A stretch of 64,000 nt of DNA, from positions 496,001-560,000 of the forward strand of contig NZ_JABBGF010000002.1 in NCBI RefSeq assembly GCF_012927265.1. Reading direction: 5' to 3'. The notes below the pieces were generated by a model that had not been told where the DNA came from, searched no databases, and saw only the letters and a list, made by a program, of their open reading frames with translations. Positions 35,049-43,827 of the stretch are shown here, piece after piece (position 1 is the first letter of the stretch; the number at the start of each line of letters is the position of its first letter). Source of the DNA: Chryseobacterium cheonjiense (GTDB lineage: Bacteria > Bacteroidota > Bacteroidia > Flavobacteriales > Weeksellaceae). The position numbers were made by a program, and so were the translations under genes.

Positions 35049-35730
35049 TTGTTTAAAAATTTAATGTTACAAAATTATTAAATAAAAATACATGTTAACA
35101 GATTTAAGCTTTTTTTAATCTATGATTCAAATCACTTTTACCTATTTATTCTAAATAAAATTTTTATACAACGAAAACGCCCTGTAAAGATATACAGGGC
35201 AAAACACAATAATGAACAAAAAAGATTCATCTCGTTGCTAATATAAAAACTTTATGTGACAAAGCTAACCGATAAAAAGTTGATAAAATATGATTAAAAC
35301 AAATATTTTAGTCATATTTTCCTACAAAAACAAACTGATCTTAAAATCACAAAACAATAATTCTGCTTTTATATAAAATTTTTCTTTTATGAAAAATTTT
35401 GCACTTTTTTTTCGCTTAATAAATAAGACATAATTTACTGGTTTTCTTACACATTTATTATTAAAACTTACTCTTACATCATTAAATGACACAGATGAAA
35501 ATTTCGTGACATATCAGCCTTCTGCAGTACTGTAATATAACAGGATGGATCTACAACTATTTAAACAAAATTAAAAGCTTGGAAAATTTAAGTATTAAAA
35601 AATCAATTTTATAAAAATATAACTATATTTGTAGTGATAAAATCATTTTTAACTTTTGTTTTTTAAATCAATCTTTTTAAATGTGTAACAAAAAGCTTTA
35701 AAGACTAACTAATTAGCCAAATAGTAAATT
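35049..35730. other. 682-base divergent gap upstream of cupin and barrel genes
   Basis: No gene is seen. A perfect hairpin GCCCTGTA / TACAGGGC lies at 35179-35200. A TATATTTG -7-like element lies at 35624-35631, about 100 bases before the barrel gene ATG. The rest is AT-rich with no repeat shared with other regions. Confidence 0.55.
35624..35631 (+). promoter_or_regulatory. candidate -7 promoter element for the barrel gene
   Basis: TATATTTG fits TAnnTTTG. No clear TTTG is found at the proper upstream distance, so this is tentative. Confidence 0.4.
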
Positions 35731-38448
35731 ATGAAATTGAAAATTACTTTATTCGTCATGATTTTTTTCTCCGTACTTTCTTTCGCACAGAAAACTGTTT
35801 CGGGAAAAATCACGGATGAAGACGGCGTGGCAATTCCCAGCGCAAGTGTTACTATAGAAGAACCCGGCAAGGATGCCATTCTTGCGTATGCGATCACCAA
35901 TTCTAAAGGGGAATATAAAGTGACGTTTACTTCTGCAGAGTCAAATGTAGACCTAAAAGTAAAGGCATTCAACCAAAGACCATTAACCAAGCAGATCAGC
36001 AACAGCGATCAGACCATGAATTTCAAGATGGAAGGGGAAGCTACTGAAATCAAAGAGGTACAGCTGAAAACCAAAATGATCACAGCAAGGGGCGACACCA
36101 TTGCCTATGATCTTAAAGCATTCGATAGCAAAAGCGACAGAACACTGGCGGATGTTATGAAAAAAATTCCGGGTATTGAAGTAAATACAGACGGAACTAT
36201 TCTTTATCAGGGTAATGCCATCAATAAATTTTACGTAAACGGAAAAGACCTCATGGAAGGTGGTTACGGAACCATCAACAACTCGCTTCCGAAAGACGCC
36301 GTACAAAAAGTTGAAGTTCTTGAGAATCACCAGCCTGTAAAAATCCTTCAGGATAAGGTGCCTTCCGATCAGGCGGCTATCAATATCAAGCTGAAAAATT
36401 CTGTCACCATGACCGGAAGAGGTGAAGTAGGTACCGGCTTCGGAGATCCTTGGCTCTGGAATGTAAAGCTTACGCCCATGTTCTTCGGACAGAAAAGCCA
36501 GTGGGTGGTTAATTATAAAACCAACAACATGGGTGAGCAGGTAGAAAATGAAGGAAACATTCTTGCTTTCGGAAACAGATTTGAAGGAAGAAGAATCAAT
36601 GCTTCCCAAAATGACTGGCTGAATGTGGAAAATGCGAGCACCCCAAATCTTCCTGTGAAAAGATATCTGATGAATAACGTGCATTATTTGTCTGCCAACT
36701 ATCTTACGAATATCGATAAGAAAAAGGAATGGGAACTGAAAGCCAATGCCAATTATACGAATAATGCGGTAGAAAGGGAATCATATGTGCAGCAAGAGAT
36801 TTTTGCTACTGAGAAATTTCCGGCATCAACAGTATTCCAAAATGTCCGTAATAATTTCTATACCGATAAGGCCAAAGGAGAATTGATATTTACTAAGAAT
36901 GCAAAAAAAGGTTTCTTTAAAAATACTACAAGCTTTTCTCAATATTGGAACGCAGACAGAGCAGTTGCAGATAGAACGGTTAACAGTTTAGTAAACTCAA
37001 AAAGATACGGTGAAGAAGCAATTGAGTCTCCAACTACATCATTCCAGAACTCATTAAGTACCATAGTTCCGTGGAAAGAAAAAATGGTGAACTTATTATC
37101 CTTTATTAGTTATCAGACAGATCGACAGACTCTGGAAGTATCCCCTGCCTCTTATCTGCAGATTCCGGGATTTTATACTCCTTCTGCAACTGGTCTTGCC
37201 ACACAGAATATGAGACTGAAAACTTTTGAAGCTAACCATTCTGCCAATATCGGTTTTTCTACAAAAGGATGGACATTCACTCCGGAGATAGGATTTAATT
37301 TCAAGTCAACAAATCTGATATCTGATCTTTATAACGTACTTACCGGTCCTTCAACGCCAACCAACCCAATCAATACTCCTCTTTCTGCTTACAGTAATGA
37401 TCTTACTTATACCACAGCCACGCCTTATGGAAGCGTAGGGGTGAATTATAAAAATGATTCGTGGATGATTTATGCCAATTTCCCGGTAAACTCGAATAAT
37501 ATCAAGGCAGAAGACCCGGCAAGATCAGTTTCAAAAGATGTAAATAAAGTGACTTTTGAGCCAAATATTTTTGCACAATATACGTTTGCTTCTTTCTGGA
37601 AAGCTTCAGTAAATGCCAATATAAATAATAATTTTGGAGAAGTTAATACCGCATATTCAGGATTTATGATGACCTCTCCAACCGGAATTAATGCAATGAA
37701 AGCAACGAATCCTATTCCGCAGAATAATAACAAGTCTGCAGGAACAAGAATAGAGTATAGAAATCCACTTAATAATCTCTTCTTCAATATCAATTACAGA
37801 TATACCGATGCAAAAAGGAATCTTATCTCGAATCCAACGATCGTTCAGGGATATACGGTTATGGAATATTTAGAACAGGATAATCACGTATTGTCAAGCG
37901 GGTACAGCACAGAAGTTGGAAAATATTTTCCTAAATTCAAAACAAATGCGTCTGTAAGCTACAGCAATAACACGACTAAATCTGATCTTTTCCTAAATGA
38001 TGAATTTTTCACAAATAAAAATAACAGTCAGTCTTTAGGTTTAAAATTCAACAACACTTATTTCAGCTGGATGAGCATCGATTATAATGCAAGTATCACG
38101 CAAACAAAACAAAGAAGTGCAGGAAGAGTAAGCTCGGATGCAGATAGAAGAGGATTTACACACAATCTTGGACTTTTCTTTTATCCGATAGAAAATCATA
38201 CCGTTGGATTCAACTGGGACCAAGTGAATACAAATGCTGTCGGGCAAAAATATCATAATGGCTTTTACGATGTTTCTTACCAGTTTACCTGGGCTAAAAA
38301 GAAAATTGACTTTGAAGTAAAATGGATGAATATTGCTAACAAGAAAGTATTTGAAACCTATGAAATAGGAACTACCGATACCAGGTATACAAGAATACAA
38401 CTCCGGCCAAGCCAGGTAATGTTTACCGTAAAATTCAACTTTAAATAA
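35731..38448 (+). CDS. TonB-receptor-like outer membrane beta-barrel protein
   Basis: A 905-residue outer membrane protein of the TonB-dependent-receptor superfamily (outer membrane beta-barrel family). A signal peptide (about 1-19, ending SFAQ) precedes a carboxypeptidase-regulatory-like domain (20-100), a plug-like region (RTLADVMKKIPGIEVNTDGTILYQGNAINKFYVNGKDL), and a long barrel with Asn/Tyr-rich strands, ending in KFNFK. Genes of this type are often paired with GLPGLI genes; here none is adjacent. The substrate is unknown. Confidence 0.88.
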   Translation: MKLKITLFVMIFFSVLSFAQKTVSGKITDEDGVAIPSASVTIEEPGKDAILAYAITNSKGEYKVTFTSAESNVDLKVKAFNQRPLTKQISNSDQTMNFKMEGEATEIKEVQLKTKMITARGDTIAYDLKAFDSKSDRTLADVMKKIPGIEVNTDGTILYQGNAINKFYVNGKDLMEGGYGTINNSLPKDAVQKVEVLENHQPVKILQDKVPSDQAAINIKLKNSVTMTGRGEVGTGFGDPWLWNVKLTPMFFGQKSQWVVNYKTNNMGEQVENEGNILAFGNRFEGRRINASQNDWLNVENASTPNLPVKRYLMNNVHYLSANYLTNIDKKKEWELKANANYTNNAVERESYVQQEIFATEKFPASTVFQNVRNNFYTDKAKGELIFTKNAKKGFFKNTTSFSQYWNADRAVADRTVNSLVNSKRYGEEAIESPTTSFQNSLSTIVPWKEKMVNLLSFISYQTDRQTLEVSPASYLQIPGFYTPSATGLATQNMRLKTFEANHSANIGFSTKGWTFTPEIGFNFKSTNLISDLYNVLTGPSTPTNPINTPLSAYSNDLTYTTATPYGSVGVNYKNDSWMIYANFPVNSNNIKAEDPARSVSKDVNKVTFEPNIFAQYTFASFWKASVNANINNNFGEVNTAYSGFMMTSPTGINAMKATNPIPQNNNKSAGTRIEYRNPLNNLFFNINYRYTDAKRNLISNPTIVQGYTVMEYLEQDNHVLSSGYSTEVGKYFPKFKTNASVSYSNNTTKSDLFLNDEFFTNKNNSQSLGLKFNNTYFSWMSIDYNASITQTKQRSAGRVSSDADRRGFTHNLGLFFYPIENHTVGFNWDQVNTNAVGQKYHNGFYDVSYQFTWAKKKIDFEVKWMNIANKKVFETYEIGTTDTRYTRIQLRPSQVMFTVKFNFK

Positions 38449-38455
38449 AAAGTAA

Positions 38456-38485
38456 AAACCAATCTCAGTGAGATTGGTTTTTTTA
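38456..38485. terminator. terminator between the barrel gene and the histidine kinase
   Basis: A 10-base stem AAACCAATCT / AGATTGGTTT with a 5-base loop is followed by a run of T on the plus strand and preceded by A's, so it can act on both convergent transcripts. Confidence 0.88.
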
Positions 38486-38501
38486 TGATGAAAGAGTCTT
38501 A

Positions 38502-39914
38502 TTAAATTTCCCTGTCACTCTCCTGTAAATTACTATAGAAGTTCGGAAAGCGGAGCTGTACGGTTGTTCCCTGGTATTCATAGGAGCTTACGATGAGTTC
38601 GCCATGGTGCATCCTTACAATGTTTCTGGCCAAAGGAAGACCTATTCCGTAGCCTTCATAATTCTTTGTATTGGAGGCTCTGAAAAAAGGATCATAGATT
38701 TTATTCATTTCTTCCTGAGGAATACCGATTCCGTTATCTTTTACGATAATATAAACATCGGTATCCGTTGCACCCAAAGAGACTTTTACCTGCTGAAAAT
38801 CTGAATATTTACACCCGTTCTGGATAATGTTGGTAACGGCAAGGTGAAGAAGCTGCTCATTGCCCTGAACCTTTAATTTTTTCGGATTATCGGGAAGCAT
38901 ACTGATGTCAAGATAAATATTATTTCTTGAATCAATCTTCCGTAATGTCTCGATAACATCCCAAAGAAGCTGATCCATCCTTACCTTATCTACTTTCTGG
39001 ATTTTCCCGTCAAATCCTGTCTGAGCGATCATCAGCAAGGCTTTGATTTTTTTATCAAGCTTTTCGGCTTCATTCAGGATAATTCCAAGTGTTTCCTTAT
39101 ATTCATTATTGGTTCTTGAGATAGAAAGAGCTACATCTGCCTCTCCCATAATAGAAGTCAAAGGTGTTCTCAGTTCATGAGATACATTTCCGATGAGATG
39201 GTTCTGGGTTTCAAAGGAGGTTTCGATACGGTTCAGCATATCATTGAAGGTATCTACCAATTCATTCAGCTCTTTATTGTCGGGTTGAGGTTCCAGCCTA
39301 AGATGAAGGTTTTCGGAGCTTATTTCTTTTACCTTTCCTGTAATTTTAAGAATAGGTTTAAACAATGTTTTAGACAGATAAAAAGAAAAAATCATACTGA
39401 AAAACAGCGACAGTACAATACAGGTTATCAATGTTCTTTTGAGAAACCCAAGATAGTAAACAACATAGTGATTTTTTGCCGAAGCAATGGCAATATAGCT
39501 TTTGTCATCATGGCGGAAGGTCTGGCCTATGTAATAAAATTCCTTATCATTATAATTGGCCTCTCCCTTTTTGACGATATTCCTGAAAAAAGATGCTGGA
39601 ATATGAATTTCCTGGGATATTTTACTGAAATTGGTGTCAACGGGAACTGCAAAAACGTAATCTCTTTCCATAGGCAGCTCTTCGTCGTTAAGGCCGTTCA
39701 GAATGTAGTTTTCCGGAAGGTCGAGGTCATCTTTGCTTTTTTCCACCTGTACGATGGTAGTTGTCCGGATTTTCAATAGTTCATAAAATCTCTGATGCGA
39801 AAAATTAACAATAGAAAAATAAACCAGACCACTGAACAGCAGAATAATAGCCGTAAAAACAAGCATTAAAAGCACCATGGTTTTGGTTTGGTTGGTGATC
39901 ACTTTATTGAACAT
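38502..39914 (-). CDS. two-component sensor histidine kinase
   Basis: A 470-residue membrane kinase. Two membrane spans (about 14-36 and 160-182) bracket a periplasmic sensor region. A HAMP segment (PILKITGKVKEISSENL), the HisKA box with phospho-acceptor His in IGNVSHELRTPLTSIMGE, and the ATPase domain with N box (NIIQNGCKYS), G1 (VKDNGIGIP) and G2 (GYGIGLPLARNI) follow. It starts 4 bases after the response regulator, so they form one operon. The signal is unknown. Confidence 0.94.
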   Translation of the reverse strand: MFNKVITNQTKTMVLLMLVFTAIILLFSGLVYFSIVNFSHQRFYELLKIRTTTIVQVEKSKDDLDLPENYILNGLNDEELPMERDYVFAVPVDTNFSKISQEIHIPASFFRNIVKKGEANYNDKEFYYIGQTFRHDDKSYIAIASAKNHYVVYYLGFLKRTLITCIVLSLFFSMIFSFYLSKTLFKPILKITGKVKEISSENLHLRLEPQPDNKELNELVDTFNDMLNRIETSFETQNHLIGNVSHELRTPLTSIMGEADVALSISRTNNEYKETLGIILNEAEKLDKKIKALLMIAQTGFDGKIQKVDKVRMDQLLWDVIETLRKIDSRNNIYLDISMLPDNPKKLKVQGNEQLLHLAVTNIIQNGCKYSDFQQVKVSLGATDTDVYIIVKDNGIGIPQEEMNKIYDPFFRASNTKNYEGYGIGLPLARNIVRMHHGELIVSSYEYQGTTVQLRFPNFYSNLQESDREI

Positions 39915-39918
39915 CCTT

Positions 39919-40632
39919 TTATGGTTTTTTTAAAACATATCCCATACCAATAACGGTATGGATCAGTTTGTTATCTTCCTGATGATCCAGCTTTTTCCTG
40001 AGGTAATTAACGTATACATCTACCACATTGGTTCCCAGTTCATAATTAACTCCCCATACTGCATCCAGGATTTCCGGTCTGGAGATTACTTTTTCGGGAT
40101 TATTCAAAAAATAAAGCAATAGTTTGTATTCTGTTGAGGTAAGAGAAATTTCTTCTCCGCTTCGGGTTACTTTTTTGGTATAATCATTGAGGATAAGGTC
40201 AGAAAACTGGTAGATATATTCCTGGTCTGCTTCTGGTTCTGAAATTTCGGGTGTGTTGCCGTTATTACTTCTGCGTAGAAGTGATTTTATTCGGGCAACC
40301 AGTTCAATGAATTTGAACGGTTTTACAAGATAGTCATCTCCACCACTTTCCAGTCCCAGAACAATATTTTCTGAAGTTCCTAAAGCCGTAAGAAAAAGAA
40401 TAGGGACATGCTGGTTGGTTTTCCGGATTTCTTTGCATACATCGAGTCCATTCATTTCGGGAAGCATGATATCCAGAATTACCAGATCAAAATCATTGGA
40501 TTGTACAAGCTGTACCCCTGTTTTCCCGTCAAAAGCCACAGAAACTTCATACCCGTTTTCCTGAAGCCCTTTTTTGATAAAGGATACTACGCTTGTTTCG
40601 TCTTCAATGAGAATAATCTTTTTCATAAGCAT
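39919..40632 (-). CDS. OmpR/PhoB-type response regulator
   Basis: A 237-residue response regulator. The receiver domain has the acidic pair EDE, the phospho-acceptor Asp in VILDIMLPEMNG and the conserved Lys in YLVKPFKF. A C-terminal winged helix (about 135-235, SLTSTEYKLLLYFLNNPEKVISRPEIL ... VDVYVNYLRKKL) binds DNA. Two starts are possible (MLMKK or MKK, three bases-six apart). It is the first gene of the pair with the histidine kinase. Confidence 0.95.
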   Translation of the reverse strand: MLMKKIILIEDETSVVSFIKKGLQENGYEVSVAFDGKTGVQLVQSNDFDLVILDIMLPEMNGLDVCKEIRKTNQHVPILFLTALGTSENIVLGLESGGDDYLVKPFKFIELVARIKSLLRRSNNGNTPEISEPEADQEYIYQFSDLILNDYTKKVTRSGEEISLTSTEYKLLLYFLNNPEKVISRPEILDAVWGVNYELGTNVVDVYVNYLRKKLDHQEDNKLIHTVIGMGYVLKKP

Positions 40633-40754
40633 AAGGAATTATACAAAAATAAAAAAAAGATCGGGAAGTGAAGATTGCTGTTTGTGTTAACTTACGTTTT
40701 TAGACCATACAGGTATTATGTCATATTCGAATGTATTTTATTTTTTACTGCATT

Positions 40755-41609
40755 TTACATTTTATTTTCCTTCATAAAAATCTTTGATTTGTAATATCTT
40801 AGCAAGTAGTCATAAATTACCATTTCAAATATTCTTTGACTGGAAACAAAAAGCCTGTTGATATTCATATGGAATATGCTACTGAAGAAGCTTTGCAAAG
40901 ACATTCCTAAAGATTCGTCTTCTTCATGGCTGATAATATTCTGTAATACTAAATTGCTCTCTTCAATATTAGAGATAATTACATCCCGTACTTCCAAAAA
41001 TTCTGCTGATTGAATAAAATCTAAATATGTTGGTTTAAACTCCCTATACTTTTTGTCTAATTGAGAATTAAGCTTTTTATCCGCATTAAATTCCTGTTTA
41101 AAGGCTGTATTAAGGTCTTTAATCCAACTTAGTTTTTTTTCAGTTGAAAGATTGAGTTTACTTAAAACTTTGTCAATATAAAAAAGAGAAACAATGATTT
41201 TTTCCTCATCATCGTAATGTAGGCATTGTAGGATAAAATTGCTGTTTATACAGAACAAGGTTTCCGCTTCTTCAATGGTATTTTCACCATAACGCTCAAT
41301 TTCCCGATTATATGTATCAATTTGAATATTTGAGATTTCTCCGCTGTTGATAAATTGCTCAAATGACTGGTTAATCTTTCCAAGGATTTCGTTGTACCCA
41401 TTACTATTATTTAAATGTAATCTTAGCCTTAAATGCGGCTTGGGATCATTATAGCGGATGAAAAACCATTTTGAAATATAGTGGTTTTTCTCAAAGCATT
41501 CTGTCAAAGGCTGTATTGCTTCTTCCAAAATTATATCGGCTGTTTTTACCCCTGTATAGATTTTAAGGTAAAGCCATTCACTTCCGGGAGAAAATTTTCG
41601 TTTGACCAT
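40755..41609 (-). CDS. SpaB_C-type LanB elimination-domain protein (thiopeptide-type bacteriocin biosynthesis family)
   Basis: A 284-residue protein matching the C-terminal elimination domain of class I lanthipeptide dehydratases, which removes glutamate from glutamylated Ser/Thr to give dehydro residues. The hallmark is WLYLKIYTGVKTADIILEEAI then WFFIRYNDPKPHLRLRLHL. The start is put at MVKRKFSPG, 10 bases after the lanB-like stop; the upstream ATG at 41711 would read across the lanB-like gene. It is the last gene of the lanthipeptide operon. Confidence 0.9.
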   Translation of the reverse strand: MVKRKFSPGSEWLYLKIYTGVKTADIILEEAIQPLTECFEKNHYISKWFFIRYNDPKPHLRLRLHLNNSNGYNEILGKINQSFEQFINSGEISNIQIDTYNREIERYGENTIEEAETLFCINSNFILQCLHYDDEEKIIVSLFYIDKVLSKLNLSTEKKLSWIKDLNTAFKQEFNADKKLNSQLDKKYREFKPTYLDFIQSAEFLEVRDVIISNIEESNLVLQNIISHEEDESLGMSLQSFFSSIFHMNINRLFVSSQRIFEMVIYDYLLRYYKSKIFMKENKM

Positions 41610-41619
41610 ATATTTGTGT

Positions 41620-43827
41620 TTATTTTGCTTTATACATCGGGAAGATAAATTCACGCTTAAAATCGTCATGTTCATTGTATAGGAATTCTTCAATGACAAT
41701 AGATTCTTCATTTTTCACTGAATCAATAAGCATTTTTACCAAATCATAATTTTTCAAGTTTACGGTAAGTTTATTGTCCGATTTCACCCATTGTATCCAT
41801 TGCGGAATCTGCTTCAATTTTCTCCAGTTTTCCAGTTCTGTAAAAAGTTGGTCTTTATCGCTTATTAATAACGAAAATTTATTTATTTCTTTGTTCGTGA
41901 TTTTCCAAGATGCTTTTGACAGAATAATATTTTTATATTCCACTCTTGGTAAGAAATTATAAATATATTTTAAATCTCCCCAATTAAAATAAAGTCCTGA
42001 TCGAATATTTTGCGAGTATAGATCACAGAGAAAATGATAAACGGGTAAAGGATTTGCGGAATAATTATGTGCATTTGTCAGATAAGGTTTAACCTCCTTG
42101 TTAAACCTCTTAGAACGAAGTACTATTTTGTTATTTTTTAAGGAAATATACAAATCGTTTACTGGTATTTGATTTTCTTCTGGCAAAACAGACTGAGCCA
42201 AATAAGGAATTTCATATTGTCGGAGTATTGGTCTTCTTATAATATTTCCGATCCTTGCCTCCGGCAAATGAATTATTTCTGCTAAAATCTCACCATTGTC
42301 ATGTTGAGCTTGCCGAAGCATCTCTTCTTTTTGCGTTATCTTTTGGGTTAAATCTTGTACTCCCGATTTTTCTGAGCAAAATCTGCCCAATAAATTTGCT
42401 GCGCTGCTTCCACCACCTCCATTTAAAAATAGCTTCTCTCGATTATTTTGAGAAATAATTTCAGCCATAAAAGAAATGGTATCCGGCAAATCATTCCAGT
42501 TTTCATCAAAACCTTTAAAGTCCTCGTCAGATAAATTAATTATATATTGACTATGTAATAAAGCTTTCTGAAGCTTTTCATTTAAAACTTGCTGAATAGG
42601 ATCAAATTCAATTTTTAAATTCGATTTTCCATTAGGTAAAGGAAGTTCTAGGTTTTCAAGATAAGAATGTAACCCTTTTATAGCAGCATCTTGCTGGTAA
42701 CCGATTCCGACTTCTGTATCTAAAGCATAGCTCAAAGACACTTCCTGTGTTTCAAATCTCTCATAAAAAGCTTTTTTAAATTTATCTAAATGTGTTTCCT
42801 TTTGAGGTAAGGATATTTTGTTTAAAAAGCTGATGGCTTGCTTTAATTCTTTTTTCCAGAACGAAGGAAGATTTATTACATTTTTATAATACAAATCTGT
42901 TTGGAAAAGATGATTGGATTTATATTCGACATTAAAAGACTGAATTAATTTTTCTATTTCTGCATAACTTGAAGCAGAGTTACCAATATTTTGATCTAAT
43001 TCTTTTAGCCTTTTTTGTATGGAAACTAAAATCTCATTTTCATTTTTTGCACCTATTCTATTTAAAACAGAAATAATCACTTCCAAAACATCACTTCCTG
43101 ACACGATAGGTTCAAGCTCGCTTATAAGCACCTGATTGTCTATGAGCTCATCTATAAACTCTATAGCTTCTTCTTCAGTGATTTCATCGTTCATAAGTAT
43201 TTTTGCAATTTGTTGCATTGTTTTCCCCTGACCGGAAAAACTTAACACCTGCTGCAACGCTTGGGAAAGTGGAGCCGATGAAATAATATATTCCCTCTTT
43301 TCTTTAGTATATTCATATTCTACAAATCGGATTTTACTTCCAACTTGGTAAATGCTGTTATTGGGAAAAAATAATAAATGATTTCTAATTTCCGGATTCT
43401 GTACAAAATGCTGAGACAGCCCAACAAGGAAATGCATGTCGAGTTTGGTATCCCTTATTTTATTCACATTGGAATTATAGTTGTTTTTTGGCTCATTGCT
43501 AAAAGTACCCAAACCGACTTCTGAAAACAAACCAAAAGGAGTACATCTTGTACTTGTTCTGCTGAAATATTTTAAAATTGTAGTTTTAAGCTTCTGAAAT
43601 TCTTTGGGAGAAAATTCCTTTTCTGAATTAAGCCATCGAATTAATTCATTATAAACGTAAGGTGATGCAAGATAGATCGCTTCATGAAAAACAGAATTTT
43701 TGCAGATTGCTTTTAATTCTTCATTAGAAATAGAACAGCCATTTACATTTTTCTGGAAATTCTCACGTGAAAATAAAGGAGTACGAACTACATACTCATC
43801 AAAAAACTGATACGGAAAACGAGCCAT
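41620..43827 (-). CDS. LanB-like lantibiotic dehydratase, glutamylation domain protein
   Basis: A 735-residue protein matching the N-terminal tRNA-dependent glutamylation domain of LanB. Diagnostic are YQFFDEYVVRTPLFSREN and FSRTSTRCTPFGLFSEVGLG at the N-terminus, and LNGGGGSSAANLLGRF and LRSKRFNKEVKPYLTNAHNYS later. It lacks the C-terminal elimination domain, which is the next gene. Its ATG follows the peptidase stop with no gap. Residues KEEMLRQAQHDNGEI (near 500) are an in-frame REP-like repeat insertion. Confidence 0.92.
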   Translation of the reverse strand: MARFPYQFFDEYVVRTPLFSRENFQKNVNGCSISNEELKAICKNSVFHEAIYLASPYVYNELIRWLNSEKEFSPKEFQKLKTTILKYFSRTSTRCTPFGLFSEVGLGTFSNEPKNNYNSNVNKIRDTKLDMHFLVGLSQHFVQNPEIRNHLLFFPNNSIYQVGSKIRFVEYEYTKEKREYIISSAPLSQALQQVLSFSGQGKTMQQIAKILMNDEITEEEAIEFIDELIDNQVLISELEPIVSGSDVLEVIISVLNRIGAKNENEILVSIQKRLKELDQNIGNSASSYAEIEKLIQSFNVEYKSNHLFQTDLYYKNVINLPSFWKKELKQAISFLNKISLPQKETHLDKFKKAFYERFETQEVSLSYALDTEVGIGYQQDAAIKGLHSYLENLELPLPNGKSNLKIEFDPIQQVLNEKLQKALLHSQYIINLSDEDFKGFDENWNDLPDTISFMAEIISQNNREKLFLNGGGGSSAANLLGRFCSEKSGVQDLTQKITQKEEMLRQAQHDNGEILAEIIHLPEARIGNIIRRPILRQYEIPYLAQSVLPEENQIPVNDLYISLKNNKIVLRSKRFNKEVKPYLTNAHNYSANPLPVYHFLCDLYSQNIRSGLYFNWGDLKYIYNFLPRVEYKNIILSKASWKITNKEINKFSLLISDKDQLFTELENWRKLKQIPQWIQWVKSDNKLTVNLKNYDLVKMLIDSVKNEESIVIEEFLYNEHDDFKREFIFPMYKAK
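42298..42325 (-). repeat. REP-like repeat inside the lanB-like coding sequence
   Basis: The plus strand has GTCA-TGT-TGAGCTTGCCGAAG-CAT, the same element that flanks the GIY-YIG gene with one change in the core. Read on the minus strand it encodes MLRQAQHD in frame. Pairs outside the core (G-C, T-A, A-T) are kept. Confidence 0.75.

Noticed and set aside
38502-40632. Two-component system as the regulator of the lanthipeptide operon
   Set aside because: It lies downstream of the operon with no shared operator; the divergent TPR/AraC gene with flanking palindromes is a better candidate.
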